In this document: piece after piece, positions 15,646-23,806 of the stretch
Numbering within the stretch: the first letter of the stretch is position 1
How the letters are laid out: each line of letters begins with the position of its first letter
From: DASPFV01 sp035620975
Lineage (GTDB): Bacteria > Acidobacteriota > Vicinamibacteria > Vicinamibacterales > 2-12-FULL-66-21
DNA: 42,912 nt
Reading direction: 5' to 3'
Assembly (NCBI GenBank): GCA_035620975.1
Contig: DASPFV010000168.1
Location: forward strand, 1-42,912
Program-made: the position numbers and the translations under genes
The notes under the pieces: model-generated
What the model was told of the DNA's origin: nothing
Seen by the model: only the letters and a program-made list of their open reading frames with translations
Database searches by the model: none

Positions 15646-16563
15646 TCACGGCCTGGCGCCGGTGATCGGCGTGGCGGGCGAGGCCACGTAGCTGCGGCGC
15701 GCGCGGGCGGTCATACCGGGCCGCTTCACCCGCACCTCCAGCTTGTGCACCTTGCCGTCGAGCACCTCGGGCGTGAAACCGAGGACGTACTGGCTGTGCA
15801 GCTCCTGCGCGACGCGCGTGAACGTGGCCCCGAGCTCGTCCCGCTTCTTCAACACGAAGAAGCCGCCGCCCGTCTCGTCGGTCAGGCGTCTCAAGGCACG
15901 ATCGGGGCTGGTCCTCACGCGCTGCGCGCCGTTGAAGTACTCGTTCTCGAGGCCCACGGCATAGATCATGACTTCCTGGAGCCGCGCCTTGTCGAGCACG
16001 TCCCCCGATTTCGTTCGACTCGCCGTGTCCTCGCCGTCGGTGAATACCAGTACCACCTTTCGTCCCTGCACTTCGCGCAGCTCCTCGATCCCGAAGTCGA
16101 CGGCGTCGAAGAGGCGGGTGGGATATCCGAAGTCGAGGTCGTCGTTCATCAGCCGGATGAGCTGATCCCGGTTCTCGGTGAACGTCGACGGATGCGTCTC
16201 GATCTTGTCGTTGAAGGCGCCGACCTTGGCGCGGTCCTCCGGCAGCATGCGGATGAAGAACTGCTCGGCTGCCTGTTTCACGAAGTCGAGCGCGAGCGTC
16301 ATGCTGCCGCTCGTGTCGAGCATCACGACCGCGGTGATCGGCGTCGGCTCGTTGTAGAAGTTCGTCAGGGTCTGGAGCTTGCCGTTGTCGAAGACCTCGA
16401 AGTCCTCCCGCAGCAGATCGGGAACCAGACGCCGTTCGCGGTCGGTGACCGTGACATAGAGCGGAACGGTCTGCGTGGTCACCTTGATCTGGGCTCCGGC
16501 CGGGAGGGACAGAACGGCCAGCGCCGCGAGCAGGACGGAGATCGATCGGGTAGATGCACGCAT
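15646..16563 (-). CDS. exported VWA domain protein, acidobacterial TIGR03436 type
   Basis: A 305-residue secreted protein. The start at 16563 puts a signal peptide (about 1-25, ending PAGAQ) at the N-terminus; longer readings add an unlikely leader. After a short beta region (TVPLYVTVTDRERRLVPDL, typical of the family) comes a von Willebrand A domain with an intact metal site DTSGSM (Asp83, Ser85, Ser87) and FTDGEDTASR. These proteins are abundant in Acidobacteria and are thought to bind proteins or surfaces through the metal; the actual partner is unknown. The tail RSYVAS is usual for the family. It is a useful taxonomic marker for this window. Confidence 0.92.
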   Translation of the reverse strand: MRASTRSISVLLAALAVLSLPAGAQIKVTTQTVPLYVTVTDRERRLVPDLLREDFEVFDNGKLQTLTNFYNEPTPITAVVMLDTSGSMTLALDFVKQAAEQFFIRMLPEDRAKVGAFNDKIETHPSTFTENRDQLIRLMNDDLDFGYPTRLFDAVDFGIEELREVQGRKVVLVFTDGEDTASRTKSGDVLDKARLQEVMIYAVGLENEYFNGAQRVRTSPDRALRRLTDETGGGFFVLKKRDELGATFTRVAQELHSQYVLGFTPEVLDGKVHKLEVRVKRPGMTARARRSYVASPATPITGARP

Positions 16564-16599
16564 ATCTGGCGCTCGCTGCAGAAGCGTTCCACGGATGAG

Positions 16600-16860
16600 C
16601 CGGGGAACGCGGATTGGGGCCGTCGAGGTCGCGGAGGCTCTCTCAAGGATACCGCGGCTGGCGGGACTCGTGGGGCAGGCCGCGGGCCGGCCGGATTCCG
16701 TCGCGCGGTGGTCCTGCACGGTCGCGGATCGGGGCGGATTGCCCGGGGTTGACGGGTCGCGGATGAACGCGGATGAGCGCGGATTGCCCCCGGTTGAACG
16801 GGGTCGCGGATGGCGGCGGGTTTTGCGATTGGATGGTCGCGGAGGAGCGTGGATGCGATG
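16600..16860. repeat. GCGGAT-type degenerate repeats between genes
   Basis: The 314-base stretch 16564-16877 has no credible gene. It contains many copies of GCGGAT with variable spacers, including an imperfect direct repeat of about 33 bases, beginning at 16734 and again near 16779 (gcggattgccc, ggttga, ggtcgcggatg). A related tract in the opposite orientation lies at 29036-29215. Confidence 0.65.
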
Positions 16861-16877
16861 TGCACCCGGCGGGGTGT

Positions 16878-17480
16878 TCAGTGCGGCTGGAGCTGCCGTT
16901 CCAGCACCGGCCGGAGCGCCTCCGCCATGCGGCGGTAACCGTCGGGCGACGGATGCAGGCCGTCGGGCGTGTCGCGCAGCAGATCGGAATTCCCGCGGCT
17001 GGCAACTGCGGCGCGCGTGTCGGCGAATCCGATCCGGGGGTCGCGCCGAGCCCGGCCGCGGATCCAGGCGTTGATCTCGTGCATGCGCTCGTTCTGCACC
17101 GCCGTCGCGGTGTTGTAGGGGACGATGGTGCCGGCCGTCAGCAGCAGGCCGGCAGCGATCGCCCGGTCGTACAACTGTCGAAGCGCGGCTGTGACATCTT
17201 CGACCTCGAGTCCCTGGTACACGTCGTTCACGCCGGCGATGATCACCACCGCTCGGGCGTTCTCACCGACGACGTGCCGTTCGAACCGCGCCAGAATCTG
17301 GTCGCTGCGCTCCCCGTTGACACCCCGGTTCAACACCCGCCACTCGGGGTGTGCGCGCATCAGCCAGTACGTGTAGCTGCTGGTGGGGTCGCCCATGCCG
17401 TCCGGCGGATGCTCGAGCGGCGAGAGCCAGCCTGGCGTGCCGGCGGTCGTCGAGTCGCCGAGGGCGACGATCGTGGTCAC
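16878..17480 (-). CDS. SGNH/GDSL family esterase or lipase
   Basis: A 200-residue hydrolase of the SGNH fold. Block I is GDSTTAG (Ser10), block II includes the Gly of NRGVNGE, block III is GVND, and block V is DGLHP with Asp173 and His176, so all catalytic blocks are present. The enzyme cleaves ester or acyl bonds; the substrate cannot be told from sequence. No signal peptide is visible, so it is probably cytoplasmic. It starts with a GTG at 17480 that overlaps the stop of the M19 dipeptidase gene (GTGA), so the two are translationally coupled. That suggests a joint task, perhaps on acylated peptides, which is inference. Confidence 0.9.
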   Translation of the reverse strand: MTTIVALGDSTTAGTPGWLSPLEHPPDGMGDPTSSYTYWLMRAHPEWRVLNRGVNGERSDQILARFERHVVGENARAVVIIAGVNDVYQGLEVEDVTAALRQLYDRAIAAGLLLTAGTIVPYNTATAVQNERMHEINAWIRGRARRDPRIGFADTRAAVASRGNSDLLRDTPDGLHPSPDGYRRMAEALRPVLERQLQPH

Positions 17481-18724
17481 TTGATCCGGGTTGACGAAGG
17501 GCCGCGCTCCTTCTGGAGCGTGGCCGCCATCTTCTCCGCCTCCCGCATCACGCGGAGCACGTTCAGGCCCAGGATCTTCTTGACGTCGTCGTCGCCGTAG
17601 CCTCGACGCAGGAGCTCCGCGGTCAGTGTCGGGTACGTCGAGACGTCCTCCAGCCCCTCAGGCACGCTGTTGATGCCGTCGAAGTCGCTGCCCAGGCCGA
17701 TGTGATCGATGCCGGCGACCTTCCGGATGTGATCGATGTGAGCGGCGGCGTCCGCGAGGGTCGCCCGCGGGGCGGGGTGCGCCGTCAGCCACGAGGCCAT
17801 CGCCGCTTTGACCGCGGCAGGGTCGGATCCCTGTTGCTCGAGGCGCGCCTGCTCGGCCCGCTGCAGACGATCCCACGCGGCGACGCGGGTCGAGAGGAAC
17901 CCGGGCACGAACGTGACCATGACGACGCCGCCGTTCTTCGGCATCATCCGGAGCACGTCGTCGGGCACGTTGCGCGGGACGTCGTTCACGGCGCGCGCCG
18001 ACGAGTGCGAGAAGATGACGGGCGCCCGTGACACGCGAATCGCGTCGGCCATGGTCTCGGGGGACACGTGCGAGAGGTCCACGAGCATTCCGAGCCAGTT
18101 CATCTCGCGAACGACCTGCTCGCCGAACGCCGAGAGTCCGCCGTGCACCGGGATGTCCGTGGCCGAGTCCGCCCAGGGCACGTTCCGCGAGTGTGTCAGC
18201 GTCATATAGCGCGCGCCCAGACGATGGAACATCCGCAGTGCGCCGAGCGAGCTGTCGATCGAGTGGCCGCCCTCCATGCCAATCAGCGACGCGATCTTGC
18301 CTTTCTGGAAAATGCGCTCCACGTCGTCGGCCGTGAGGGCCAGTTCGAACGCGTCCGGGTACTTCCGCATCATCCGGTGGACGATGTCGATCTGTTCGAG
18401 CGTGGCGGTGACCGCGCTCTGGCCCTGGAGCTCGGCCGGCACGTAGACGGACCAGAACTGCCCGCCGACACCTCCAGCGCGCAGACGCGCGATATCGGTC
18501 ATGATCGACGGCTGCGGGCGGTCGATCTCCAGCTCGTCCAGGTTGCCGCCGGCGTGCTCGCGGACCGCCCAGGGGTAATCGTTGTGGCCGTCGACGAGCG
18601 GCACGTCATTGTGGAGGGCCCGCGCGCGATCGAGCAGCGCGGGGTCGAGCTGTGCGGCAAAGGCGGTGGTCATCATCAGCAGCGTGGCCGCGGCGGGCGG
18701 AACTCGGGGGTGCATGATGTGCAT
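17477..18724 (-). CDS. M19 family (renal dipeptidase-like) metallopeptidase
   Basis: A 415-residue zinc dipeptidase. A signal peptide ends near residue 24 (TTAFAAQ). The metal ligands are visible: His47 and Asp49 in DGHNDYPW, the bridging Glu in MEGGHSID, the two His in LSHVSP and FSHSSAR, and the Asp of GLGSDFDG. Family members hydrolyse dipeptides, including D-residue dipeptides. A longer in-frame reading extends far upstream, but it lacks conservation and would bury the signal peptide. Starts at 18724 and 18715 are both possible, and neither has a good ribosome site. It is followed by the coupled SGNH gene. A role in peptide scavenging fits the many peptidases nearby. Confidence 0.92.
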   Translation of the reverse strand: MHIMHPRVPPAAATLLMMTTAFAAQLDPALLDRARALHNDVPLVDGHNDYPWAVREHAGGNLDELEIDRPQPSIMTDIARLRAGGVGGQFWSVYVPAELQGQSAVTATLEQIDIVHRMMRKYPDAFELALTADDVERIFQKGKIASLIGMEGGHSIDSSLGALRMFHRLGARYMTLTHSRNVPWADSATDIPVHGGLSAFGEQVVREMNWLGMLVDLSHVSPETMADAIRVSRAPVIFSHSSARAVNDVPRNVPDDVLRMMPKNGGVVMVTFVPGFLSTRVAAWDRLQRAEQARLEQQGSDPAAVKAAMASWLTAHPAPRATLADAAAHIDHIRKVAGIDHIGLGSDFDGINSVPEGLEDVSTYPTLTAELLRRGYGDDDVKKILGLNVLRVMREAEKMAATLQKERGPSSTRIK

Positions 18725-18764
18725 CAACGTACCGCAACCGGCGCATTTGCCAAAGCCTTCCGAG

Positions 18765-18796
18765 TTGACATAATCAGCTGCTGCAGAGCGTACGAG
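18765..18796 (+). promoter_or_regulatory. possible promoter for the OsmC gene
   Basis: A perfect TTGACA (18765-18770) is followed, 20 bases on, by TACGAG (18791-18796). The spacing is long and the -10 poor, so only the -35 is convincing. Confidence 0.25.
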
Positions 18797-18810
18797 AGGA
18801 GGACGGCGGC

Positions 18811-18861
18811 ATGACGCCTGGACGAGAGTTGCGCGCGACGGCAGGCGCGCGGCATGGCTGA
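18811..18861 (+). CDS. possible 16-residue leader peptide before OsmC gene
   Basis: An ATG with a strong GAGGAGG ribosome site opens a 16-residue frame (MTPGRELRATAGARHG) that ends eight bases inside the OsmC gene, in another frame. The OsmC start itself lacks a good ribosome site, so re-initiation from this leader is plausible. It may also be chance. Confidence 0.3.
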   Translation: MTPGRELRATAGARHG

Positions 18862-19270
18862 GAAGCCGCCTGCGATTGTGGAGCTCGTCTGGGAGCATGA
18901 TCTGGTGCTGTCGGGCCGCTCCGGCGCGATCAGGATGACGCTCGACAGCGCCTCGGCGGAGGGGCCCTCGCCGATGCAGGCGCTCGCGTTCGCACTGGCA
19001 GCGTGCATGGCCATGGACGTCGTGCACGTGATCCGCAAGGGCCGCCACGATCTCCGCGGCCTCAGGACTGAACTGACCGGACACCGCGCGCAGGAGGACC
19101 CGCGGCGCTTCACGCGGATCGAGCTGGTGTTCACGATCACCGGCCATGTGCCCGCCGAAGTCGTCGAGCGGGCTATCCGGCTGTCGCGCGAGAAATACTG
19201 CTCCGTCTGGCACTCGATGCGCGAGGACATTGAGCTCGCCGTCTCGCACGCCATCGGCCCCGGCGTCTAG
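18854..19270 (+). CDS. OsmC family peroxidase-like protein
   Basis: A 138-residue cytoplasmic protein of the OsmC/Ohr family. Family members reduce organic hydroperoxides with two Cys; here Cys residues sit at ALAACMAMD and at EKYCSVWHS, the expected positions. The broader fold matches the OsmC/YhfA branch, whose substrates are less certain than those of Ohr. The short ATG start lacks a good ribosome site but overlaps an upstream peptide frame with a strong one. It is transcribed away from the M19 gene and toward the acyltransferase gene 18 bases downstream. Confidence 0.88.
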   Translation: MAEKPPAIVELVWEHDLVLSGRSGAIRMTLDSASAEGPSPMQALAFALAACMAMDVVHVIRKGRHDLRGLRTELTGHRAQEDPRRFTRIELVFTITGHVPAEVVERAIRLSREKYCSVWHSMREDIELAVSHAIGPGV

Positions 19271-19288
19271 CCGTGCCTGCACGGCCGG

Positions 19289-20539
19289 ATGTGTACGAAC
19301 CGATCGGATGTCGGGCATGCAAGCACCGCACGGCGCGCACCAGGCGCCGGCTACGGCACGGAGCGGGGCGAAGGGGCGCCCGCGAGTGCCCGAGCCGGGG
19401 TCGGACTCCACGTCGGGAGGTTGCTGACGCATCCTGCCAGACCTCACTCCGCCCGTCGCGCGTACCTCGACTGGATGCGCGGTCTGGCCGTGCTCATCAT
19501 GATCGAGGCGCATCTCCTCGACAGCTGGACGCGCACGGCGGATCGCGGCACGGCCATCTTCGGGTGGGCGATCACGCTGGGCGGGATAGGGGCGCCGCTG
19601 TTCCTGTTGCTCGCGGGCGTGTCGGTCGCGCTGTCGGCCGGGTTGAAGCTGCGCCAGAGCGGCAAGCGACGCGCGGCGGCGCGGCAAGTGGCGCGTCGCG
19701 GGCTGGAGATTTTCGGGCTGGCGTTCCTCTTCCGTCTGCAGGCGTGGATTCTCAGCTGGGGCCCCGCGACGACCCTCCTGCGGGTCGACATCCTCAACAT
19801 CATGGGCCCGTCAATCGCGGCGGCCGCGGGAATCTGGGGGCTCGGCCGCAGGGCGCAGGCGCGTCTGCTGCTGCTGCTGGCCGCGACGCTCGCGCTCGTA
19901 CTGGCCACACCGCTCGTTCGCACCTGGCCTGCCCTTGCGAGGCTACCCGATCCGATCGAGGCGTACGTCAGGCCGGCCGGTGGGTACTCGCTGTTCGTGG
20001 TATTCCCCTGGTCAGCGTTCGTCTTCGCCGGAGCGGTCGTGGGCGTGCTGATCGAGGCCGCACGCACGGTCGAGAGCGAACGCCGGTTGACTGCCAGCCT
20101 CTCGACGGCCGGGCTCCTGCTTGCCGCGCTGGCCTTCGCCTGCTCGTATCTCCCGAGCCCTTTCGCGGCTTCGTCCTTCTGGACCACGTCGCCCGCCTAC
20201 TTCTTCCTGCGCGTCGGGCTGATGCTGTTCGTCCTCGGCCTGTCCTGGCGGTGGGTGGCGCGGACCCCGCGCCGGCTGCCCTGGAGCCCCCTGGTGCAAC
20301 TGGGTCGGACATCGCTCTTCATTTACTGGATTCACGTCGAGATGGTCTACGGGCTCGTGTCGCTGCCCCTCCACCGTGCGTTGAGCCTCGGCCAGGCTGC
20401 GATGGCCTACGTGGTCTTCGTGGTGGCGATGCTGGCGTGCTCGGTCGGCAAGGAGCAGTTCCTCGCCTGGTACCGCCTGCGGCAGAGCGGGCCGGTGCCC
20501 GCAGGGGTCTCCGTCCCTCCGCCAGGTCGTATCCGGTAA
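19289..20539 (+). CDS. HGSNAT-like membrane acyltransferase (DUF1624 type)
   Basis: A multi-pass membrane protein of up to 416 residues with about ten hydrophobic helices. The motif YLDWMRGLAVLIMIEAH matches the first helix of heparan-alpha-glucosaminide N-acetyltransferase homologues, including the His thought to carry the acetyl group. C-terminal LGRTSLFIYWIHVEMVYG also fits. These bacterial relatives transfer acetyl groups from cytoplasmic acetyl-CoA to sugars across the membrane; the substrate here is unknown. The true start is unclear: the first 50 or so residues are low in conservation and the frame has no good ribosome site, so the protein may begin nearer 19420 with a non-ATG codon. 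It follows OsmC closely. Confidence 0.82.
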   Translation: MCTNRSDVGHASTARRAPGAGYGTERGEGAPASARAGVGLHVGRLLTHPARPHSARRAYLDWMRGLAVLIMIEAHLLDSWTRTADRGTAIFGWAITLGGIGAPLFLLLAGVSVALSAGLKLRQSGKRRAAARQVARRGLEIFGLAFLFRLQAWILSWGPATTLLRVDILNIMGPSIAAAAGIWGLGRRAQARLLLLLAATLALVLATPLVRTWPALARLPDPIEAYVRPAGGYSLFVVFPWSAFVFAGAVVGVLIEAARTVESERRLTASLSTAGLLLAALAFACSYLPSPFAASSFWTTSPAYFFLRVGLMLFVLGLSWRWVARTPRRLPWSPLVQLGRTSLFIYWIHVEMVYGLVSLPLHRALSLGQAAMAYVVFVVAMLACSVGKEQFLAWYRLRQSGPVPAGVSVPPPGRIR

Positions 20540-20614
20540 AGTCCAGCTCGACAGGAGGTTGGGGCCCGTTCCGCCATCGTGGCCGAACGGCCGAGATTTC
20601 GGGCGCCAACCCAA

Positions 20615-20620
20615 TATAAG
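20615..20620 (+). promoter_or_regulatory. possible -10 element before the DGQHR gene
   Basis: TATAAG matches five of six positions of the -10 consensus, about 118 bases before the DGQHR start. No clear -35 is seen. The leader would be long, and a 36-residue frame within it does not look coding. Confidence 0.3.
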
Positions 20621-20737
20621 ATGCACGCGGAAATCGGGCTGGGTTGTGGATCACGGATTGGGATCAGGGGGATCAGAGAGCGGCGAAGCGGGATTCGCCG
20701 CGAGCTGCAGTCACACGAGGGGCTTGGCTAACTCATC

Positions 20738-21877
20738 ATGATCAGCGTCGCCGCCATCCGCATGCAGCAGTTCGGGGTCCAGTTCTACCAGGCCTCGCTC
20801 ACCGCCAGCGACATCGACAAGCTCGTCCGGTTCGAGGTTCTCAGCTACGGCGAGAAGGGGCAGCCGGTGAGGGGCGGCCGAAAGAAGCCGCCGGCGGTCC
20901 CGTCGAAGGTGAACTGGGATCTGCTGGAGCGTCGGATCGCGTCGAGCGAGAAAGCGTACCAGCGTCAGATCATCCGGCGCAAAATCGACGAGCTGGTGCA
21001 GTACTACGAGCAGTGCCGCCAGGCGCGCGACCTGCCGTCGATCCCGGGCGCCGTCATCATCTCGTGCGACGAGCCGCTGAAGTTCGAGCCGCTCGAGGAC
21101 GGATCGGCGCTGGGGATCCTCAAGGTGCCCGAGCGCGAGGGCATTCTCCGCGCGATCGACGGTCAGCATCGCCTGCTGGCGCTGCACGCTGACATCGAGC
21201 GGTTCGGGGGCGAGGCCTTCACCGTGCCGGCCGTGATCTTCGACAGGCTGCCCGAGGATCACGTGGTCCAGATGTTCGTGACCATCAACGCGAAGCACAC
21301 GCGGCTGAACGCCTCGCACCTGGTGTCCCTCTCCGGCCGTCAGCTCTATCGCGACGAAAGCCTCGCCGCCGCCCATGACATCGTCCGGGCGCTGAACGAC
21401 CGCGAGGACTCCCCGCTCTACGGCGAGATCAAGCTGCTCGGCGTAGGCGCCGGGCGCGTGGCGCAGGCGCCGCTCGCGCAGGAGCTGAAGAAGCTGTTCG
21501 CTGCCGAGGCATTCGGGTCGGGCCGCAAGGGGGACGACTTCCGGGAAGAATCGAAGAAGTTCTTCGTGAACTACCTGAAGCAGGTGGCGCAGGTGTTCAA
21601 CGCGGCCTGGAGCGGTCGGAAGTACAGCATCAAGTCCGCCGCCGCGCTGCGCGCTTTCGTACGGGTCGCGCCGGACGTTGTCAGGCGGCTGGACCAGGAG
21701 CACGCGGATCGCACCGATTTCCGGGCCATCGGCCGCGTCATCTCCCCCTGGGGCCGGCGGATCGGCGACCTCCGGTTCGAGACGGAGGGGGCCTGGAAGC
21801 GGTCCGGCACTACCGTGGATTCACTGGCCAAGGAACTGCGGTTGGCGTTGCAGTATCCGGAAGGAGCAGTCGTCTGA
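20738..21877 (+). CDS. DGQHR domain protein (DndB/DpdB-like family), function unknown
   Basis: A 379-residue cytoplasmic protein. The signature DGQHR occurs at residues 141-145 (AIDGQHRLLAL), followed by the family's FVTINAKHTRLN motif. The domain (TIGR03187) is found in DndB, the regulator of DNA phosphorothioation clusters, and in DpdB of the deazaguanine DNA system, as well as in many uncharacterised solo proteins. No dnd or dpd partner, restriction gene or helicase is nearby, so this is an orphan and a defence role is only a possibility. The N-terminal 60 residues are basic. The ATG at 20738 has no ribosome site. A strong bidirectional terminator lies 50 bases after the stop. The gene faces no partner in the same operon. 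Confidence 0.8.
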   Translation: MISVAAIRMQQFGVQFYQASLTASDIDKLVRFEVLSYGEKGQPVRGGRKKPPAVPSKVNWDLLERRIASSEKAYQRQIIRRKIDELVQYYEQCRQARDLPSIPGAVIISCDEPLKFEPLEDGSALGILKVPEREGILRAIDGQHRLLALHADIERFGGEAFTVPAVIFDRLPEDHVVQMFVTINAKHTRLNASHLVSLSGRQLYRDESLAAAHDIVRALNDREDSPLYGEIKLLGVGAGRVAQAPLAQELKKLFAAEAFGSGRKGDDFREESKKFFVNYLKQVAQVFNAAWSGRKYSIKSAAALRAFVRVAPDVVRRLDQEHADRTDFRAIGRVISPWGRRIGDLRFETEGAWKRSGTTVDSLAKELRLALQYPEGAVV

Positions 21878-21924
21878 AGCCGTGCGGGCGGGCTTGCCAT
21901 GTCCCGGAACGTCTTCGGTGGAAA

Positions 21925-21967
21925 GAAAAAAAGGGCATCGCCACCATTGACGATGCCCCCGGTTTTT
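21925..21967. terminator. bidirectional intrinsic terminator
   Basis: GGGCATCG (21933-21940) and CGATGCCC (21951-21958) form a perfect eight-base stem with a ten-base loop. On the minus strand it is followed at once by seven T and CTTT; on the plus strand by CCGGTTTTT. It can end the DGQHR transcript. The stronger T-tract faces minus-strand transcription, although no minus-strand gene lies to its right. Confidence 0.8.
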
Positions 21968-22143
21968 GCGGGCGACCCGGCTCCCCAGCAACTCACGGCT
22001 CCCTGCCGCAAATATTCAGGCCGCCTGCGCCTCCATGTTGAGCAAGGCACGTACCCGCTGATTTTGAAGGATTTCCGGCACTCGATGATGGCGGAGTGGC
22101 ACGAATCTGTCGCCTGGATCACAGAATTGAAAGCGGCGGCCCG
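21968..22143 (-). other. unexplained stretch beside terminator, possible small RNA
   Basis: This 176-base gap precedes the M20 gene and has local AT-rich patches (aaatattc, gattttgaagga) unlike its GC-rich neighbours. On the minus strand it has two copies of GGGAGCCG and small hairpins, then leads straight into the better face of the terminator at 21925-21967. A short minus-strand RNA is possible. No known RNA family is recognised. Confidence 0.3.
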
Positions 22144-23799
22144 ATGAGAGCGAGCGGGCGTCTGGCGTCCTATCGGGGACTTTCCGGAGGATCGGGCCAG
22201 GCCGGGTTCCGGCGTCACGCAGTGGTCCTGGCCTGTCTGCTCGCGATCTGTCCAGCTGACGCCATCCCGGCAGCCGGGCAGGCCGGCAGCGGCGTCCGGG
22301 AGAAGGTCAGCGCCTGGGTAGCAGCCAACCAGCGGGTCGTGGTCCGCACGCTGCTGGAGCTGCTCGCGCTGCCCAACGTCGCCTCGGACCGCGCCGGCAT
22401 CCGCCGCAACGCCGACTATCTCCGGGATCTCCTGGCGGCCCGCGGCTTCCGCGGGGAGCTGCTGGAGACGGCCGGCAATCCTCTCGTCTACGGCGAGCTG
22501 CGGGTGCCCGGGGCCGCGCGCACCCTTCTTCTCTACAGCCACTACGATGGCCAGCCGGTGGACCCGGCTGCGTGGAAACAGGAGGACCCGTTCAAGCCGG
22601 TGCTGCGGACGGGTCGCCTCGATCAGGGCGGACGGGAAGTTCCGGACGTGGCGCAGCTCACGCGTTTCGAGCCCGACTGGCGCATCTACGCCCGGTCCGC
22701 GGCCGATGACAAGTCGCCGATCGTGGCTTTCTGCGCCGCGCTCGACGCGCTGAAGGCGGCGGGCCTCTCGCCGGTGTCCAACCTTCGTGTGGTCCTCGAC
22801 GGCGAGGAAGAAGCCGGCTCGCCCAGCCTGGTCCCGGCCATCGCGAAATACCGCGACCGTCTGAATGCCGATCTGATGATCATCTTCGACGGTCCCATGC
22901 ACTCGACCGGCCGCCCCACCATCGTCTATGGCGCACGCGGGATCGTCACGGTGAACCTGACGGTCTACGGTCCACGGGCCGGCGTGCACAGCGGCAACTA
23001 CGGGAACTGGATTCCGAACCCGGCGCAACGGCTCGCGTCGCTGCTCGCGTCGATGAAGGACGAGGACGGACGGGTGCTGATCCCGGGCTTCTACGACGGG
23101 CTCGTTCCGCTCGCGCCCGACGAACGCAAGCTGCTCGACGACGTGCCCGACGACGCCGCGACGATGCTGAAGGCGTTCGGTGTGGCCGCGCCGGAGAAGG
23201 CCTTCCCGCGGCTGCAGGATGCCTACCAGTTTCCCACGCTCAACATCCGCGGGCTCGCGAGCGCCCACGTGGGAGCCGGGGCCCGCACGATCATCCCGGA
23301 TCGGGCGACGGCCGCGATCGACATCCGGCTGGTCAAGGAGACCAACGCGGAAGACCTGCTGGAAAAGCTCCGCGCGCACGTACGCTCCCGGGGCTACCAC
23401 GTGATCGGCGGAGAGCCCGACGAGGCGACGCGTGCGGAGCACCCGCGCATAGCCGGCATCGTGACGGCCGGCACGGCAACGCAGGCGTTTCGCACGCCGC
23501 CGACGGATCCGGAGGTGAAACGGCTGACGTCGGCGCTCGAGCAGGCGTTCGGTGCGCCCCCGGTGCAGCTTCGGACGCTCGGAGGCACGGTGCCGATTGC
23601 GCCCTTCATCGAAGCGCTCGGGTTCCCAGCCGTGCTCGTGCCCCTCGTCAACTTCGACAATAACCAGCACGAGGAGAACGAAAACCTGCGGCTGGGCCAT
23701 TTCTTCCAGGCCGTCGAGATTGCGGCGGCGGTGATCGGCGTCGAGCCCGGCGGCCAGGCCGGCGGCTCCGCCGTCGGAGACAGGCGCCGGCCGGACTGA
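22144..23799 (+). CDS. M20 family metallopeptidase, exported
   Basis: A 551-residue zinc amidohydrolase. A long N-terminus ends in a hydrophobic segment (about 25-45) that can serve as signal peptide. The two-metal site is visible: SHYDGQ, ARSAADDK with the bridging Asp, DGEEEAGS with the catalytic Glu pair, IIFDGPM, and NNQHEEN near the end. A dimerisation domain interrupts the catalytic one as usual. Relatives are carboxypeptidases and dipeptidases of the M20A/ArgE type with broad peptide specificity. The start at 22144 is preferred because it precedes the signal sequence; upstream codons run into the AT-rich gap. PxpA begins seven bases after the stop, so they are probably co-transcribed. 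Confidence 0.92.
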   Translation: MRASGRLASYRGLSGGSGQAGFRRHAVVLACLLAICPADAIPAAGQAGSGVREKVSAWVAANQRVVVRTLLELLALPNVASDRAGIRRNADYLRDLLAARGFRGELLETAGNPLVYGELRVPGAARTLLLYSHYDGQPVDPAAWKQEDPFKPVLRTGRLDQGGREVPDVAQLTRFEPDWRIYARSAADDKSPIVAFCAALDALKAAGLSPVSNLRVVLDGEEEAGSPSLVPAIAKYRDRLNADLMIIFDGPMHSTGRPTIVYGARGIVTVNLTVYGPRAGVHSGNYGNWIPNPAQRLASLLASMKDEDGRVLIPGFYDGLVPLAPDERKLLDDVPDDAATMLKAFGVAAPEKAFPRLQDAYQFPTLNIRGLASAHVGAGARTIIPDRATAAIDIRLVKETNAEDLLEKLRAHVRSRGYHVIGGEPDEATRAEHPRIAGIVTAGTATQAFRTPPTDPEVKRLTSALEQAFGAPPVQLRTLGGTVPIAPFIEALGFPAVLVPLVNFDNNQHEENENLRLGHFFQAVEIAAAVIGVEPGGQAGGSAVGDRRRPD

Positions 23800-23806
23800 C
23801 CGGGCC

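Noticed and set aside
17477..19687. A 736-residue reading of the M19 dipeptidase
   Set aside because: The upstream 300 codons overlap the divergent OsmC gene and lack conservation, while a signal peptide begins at 18724.
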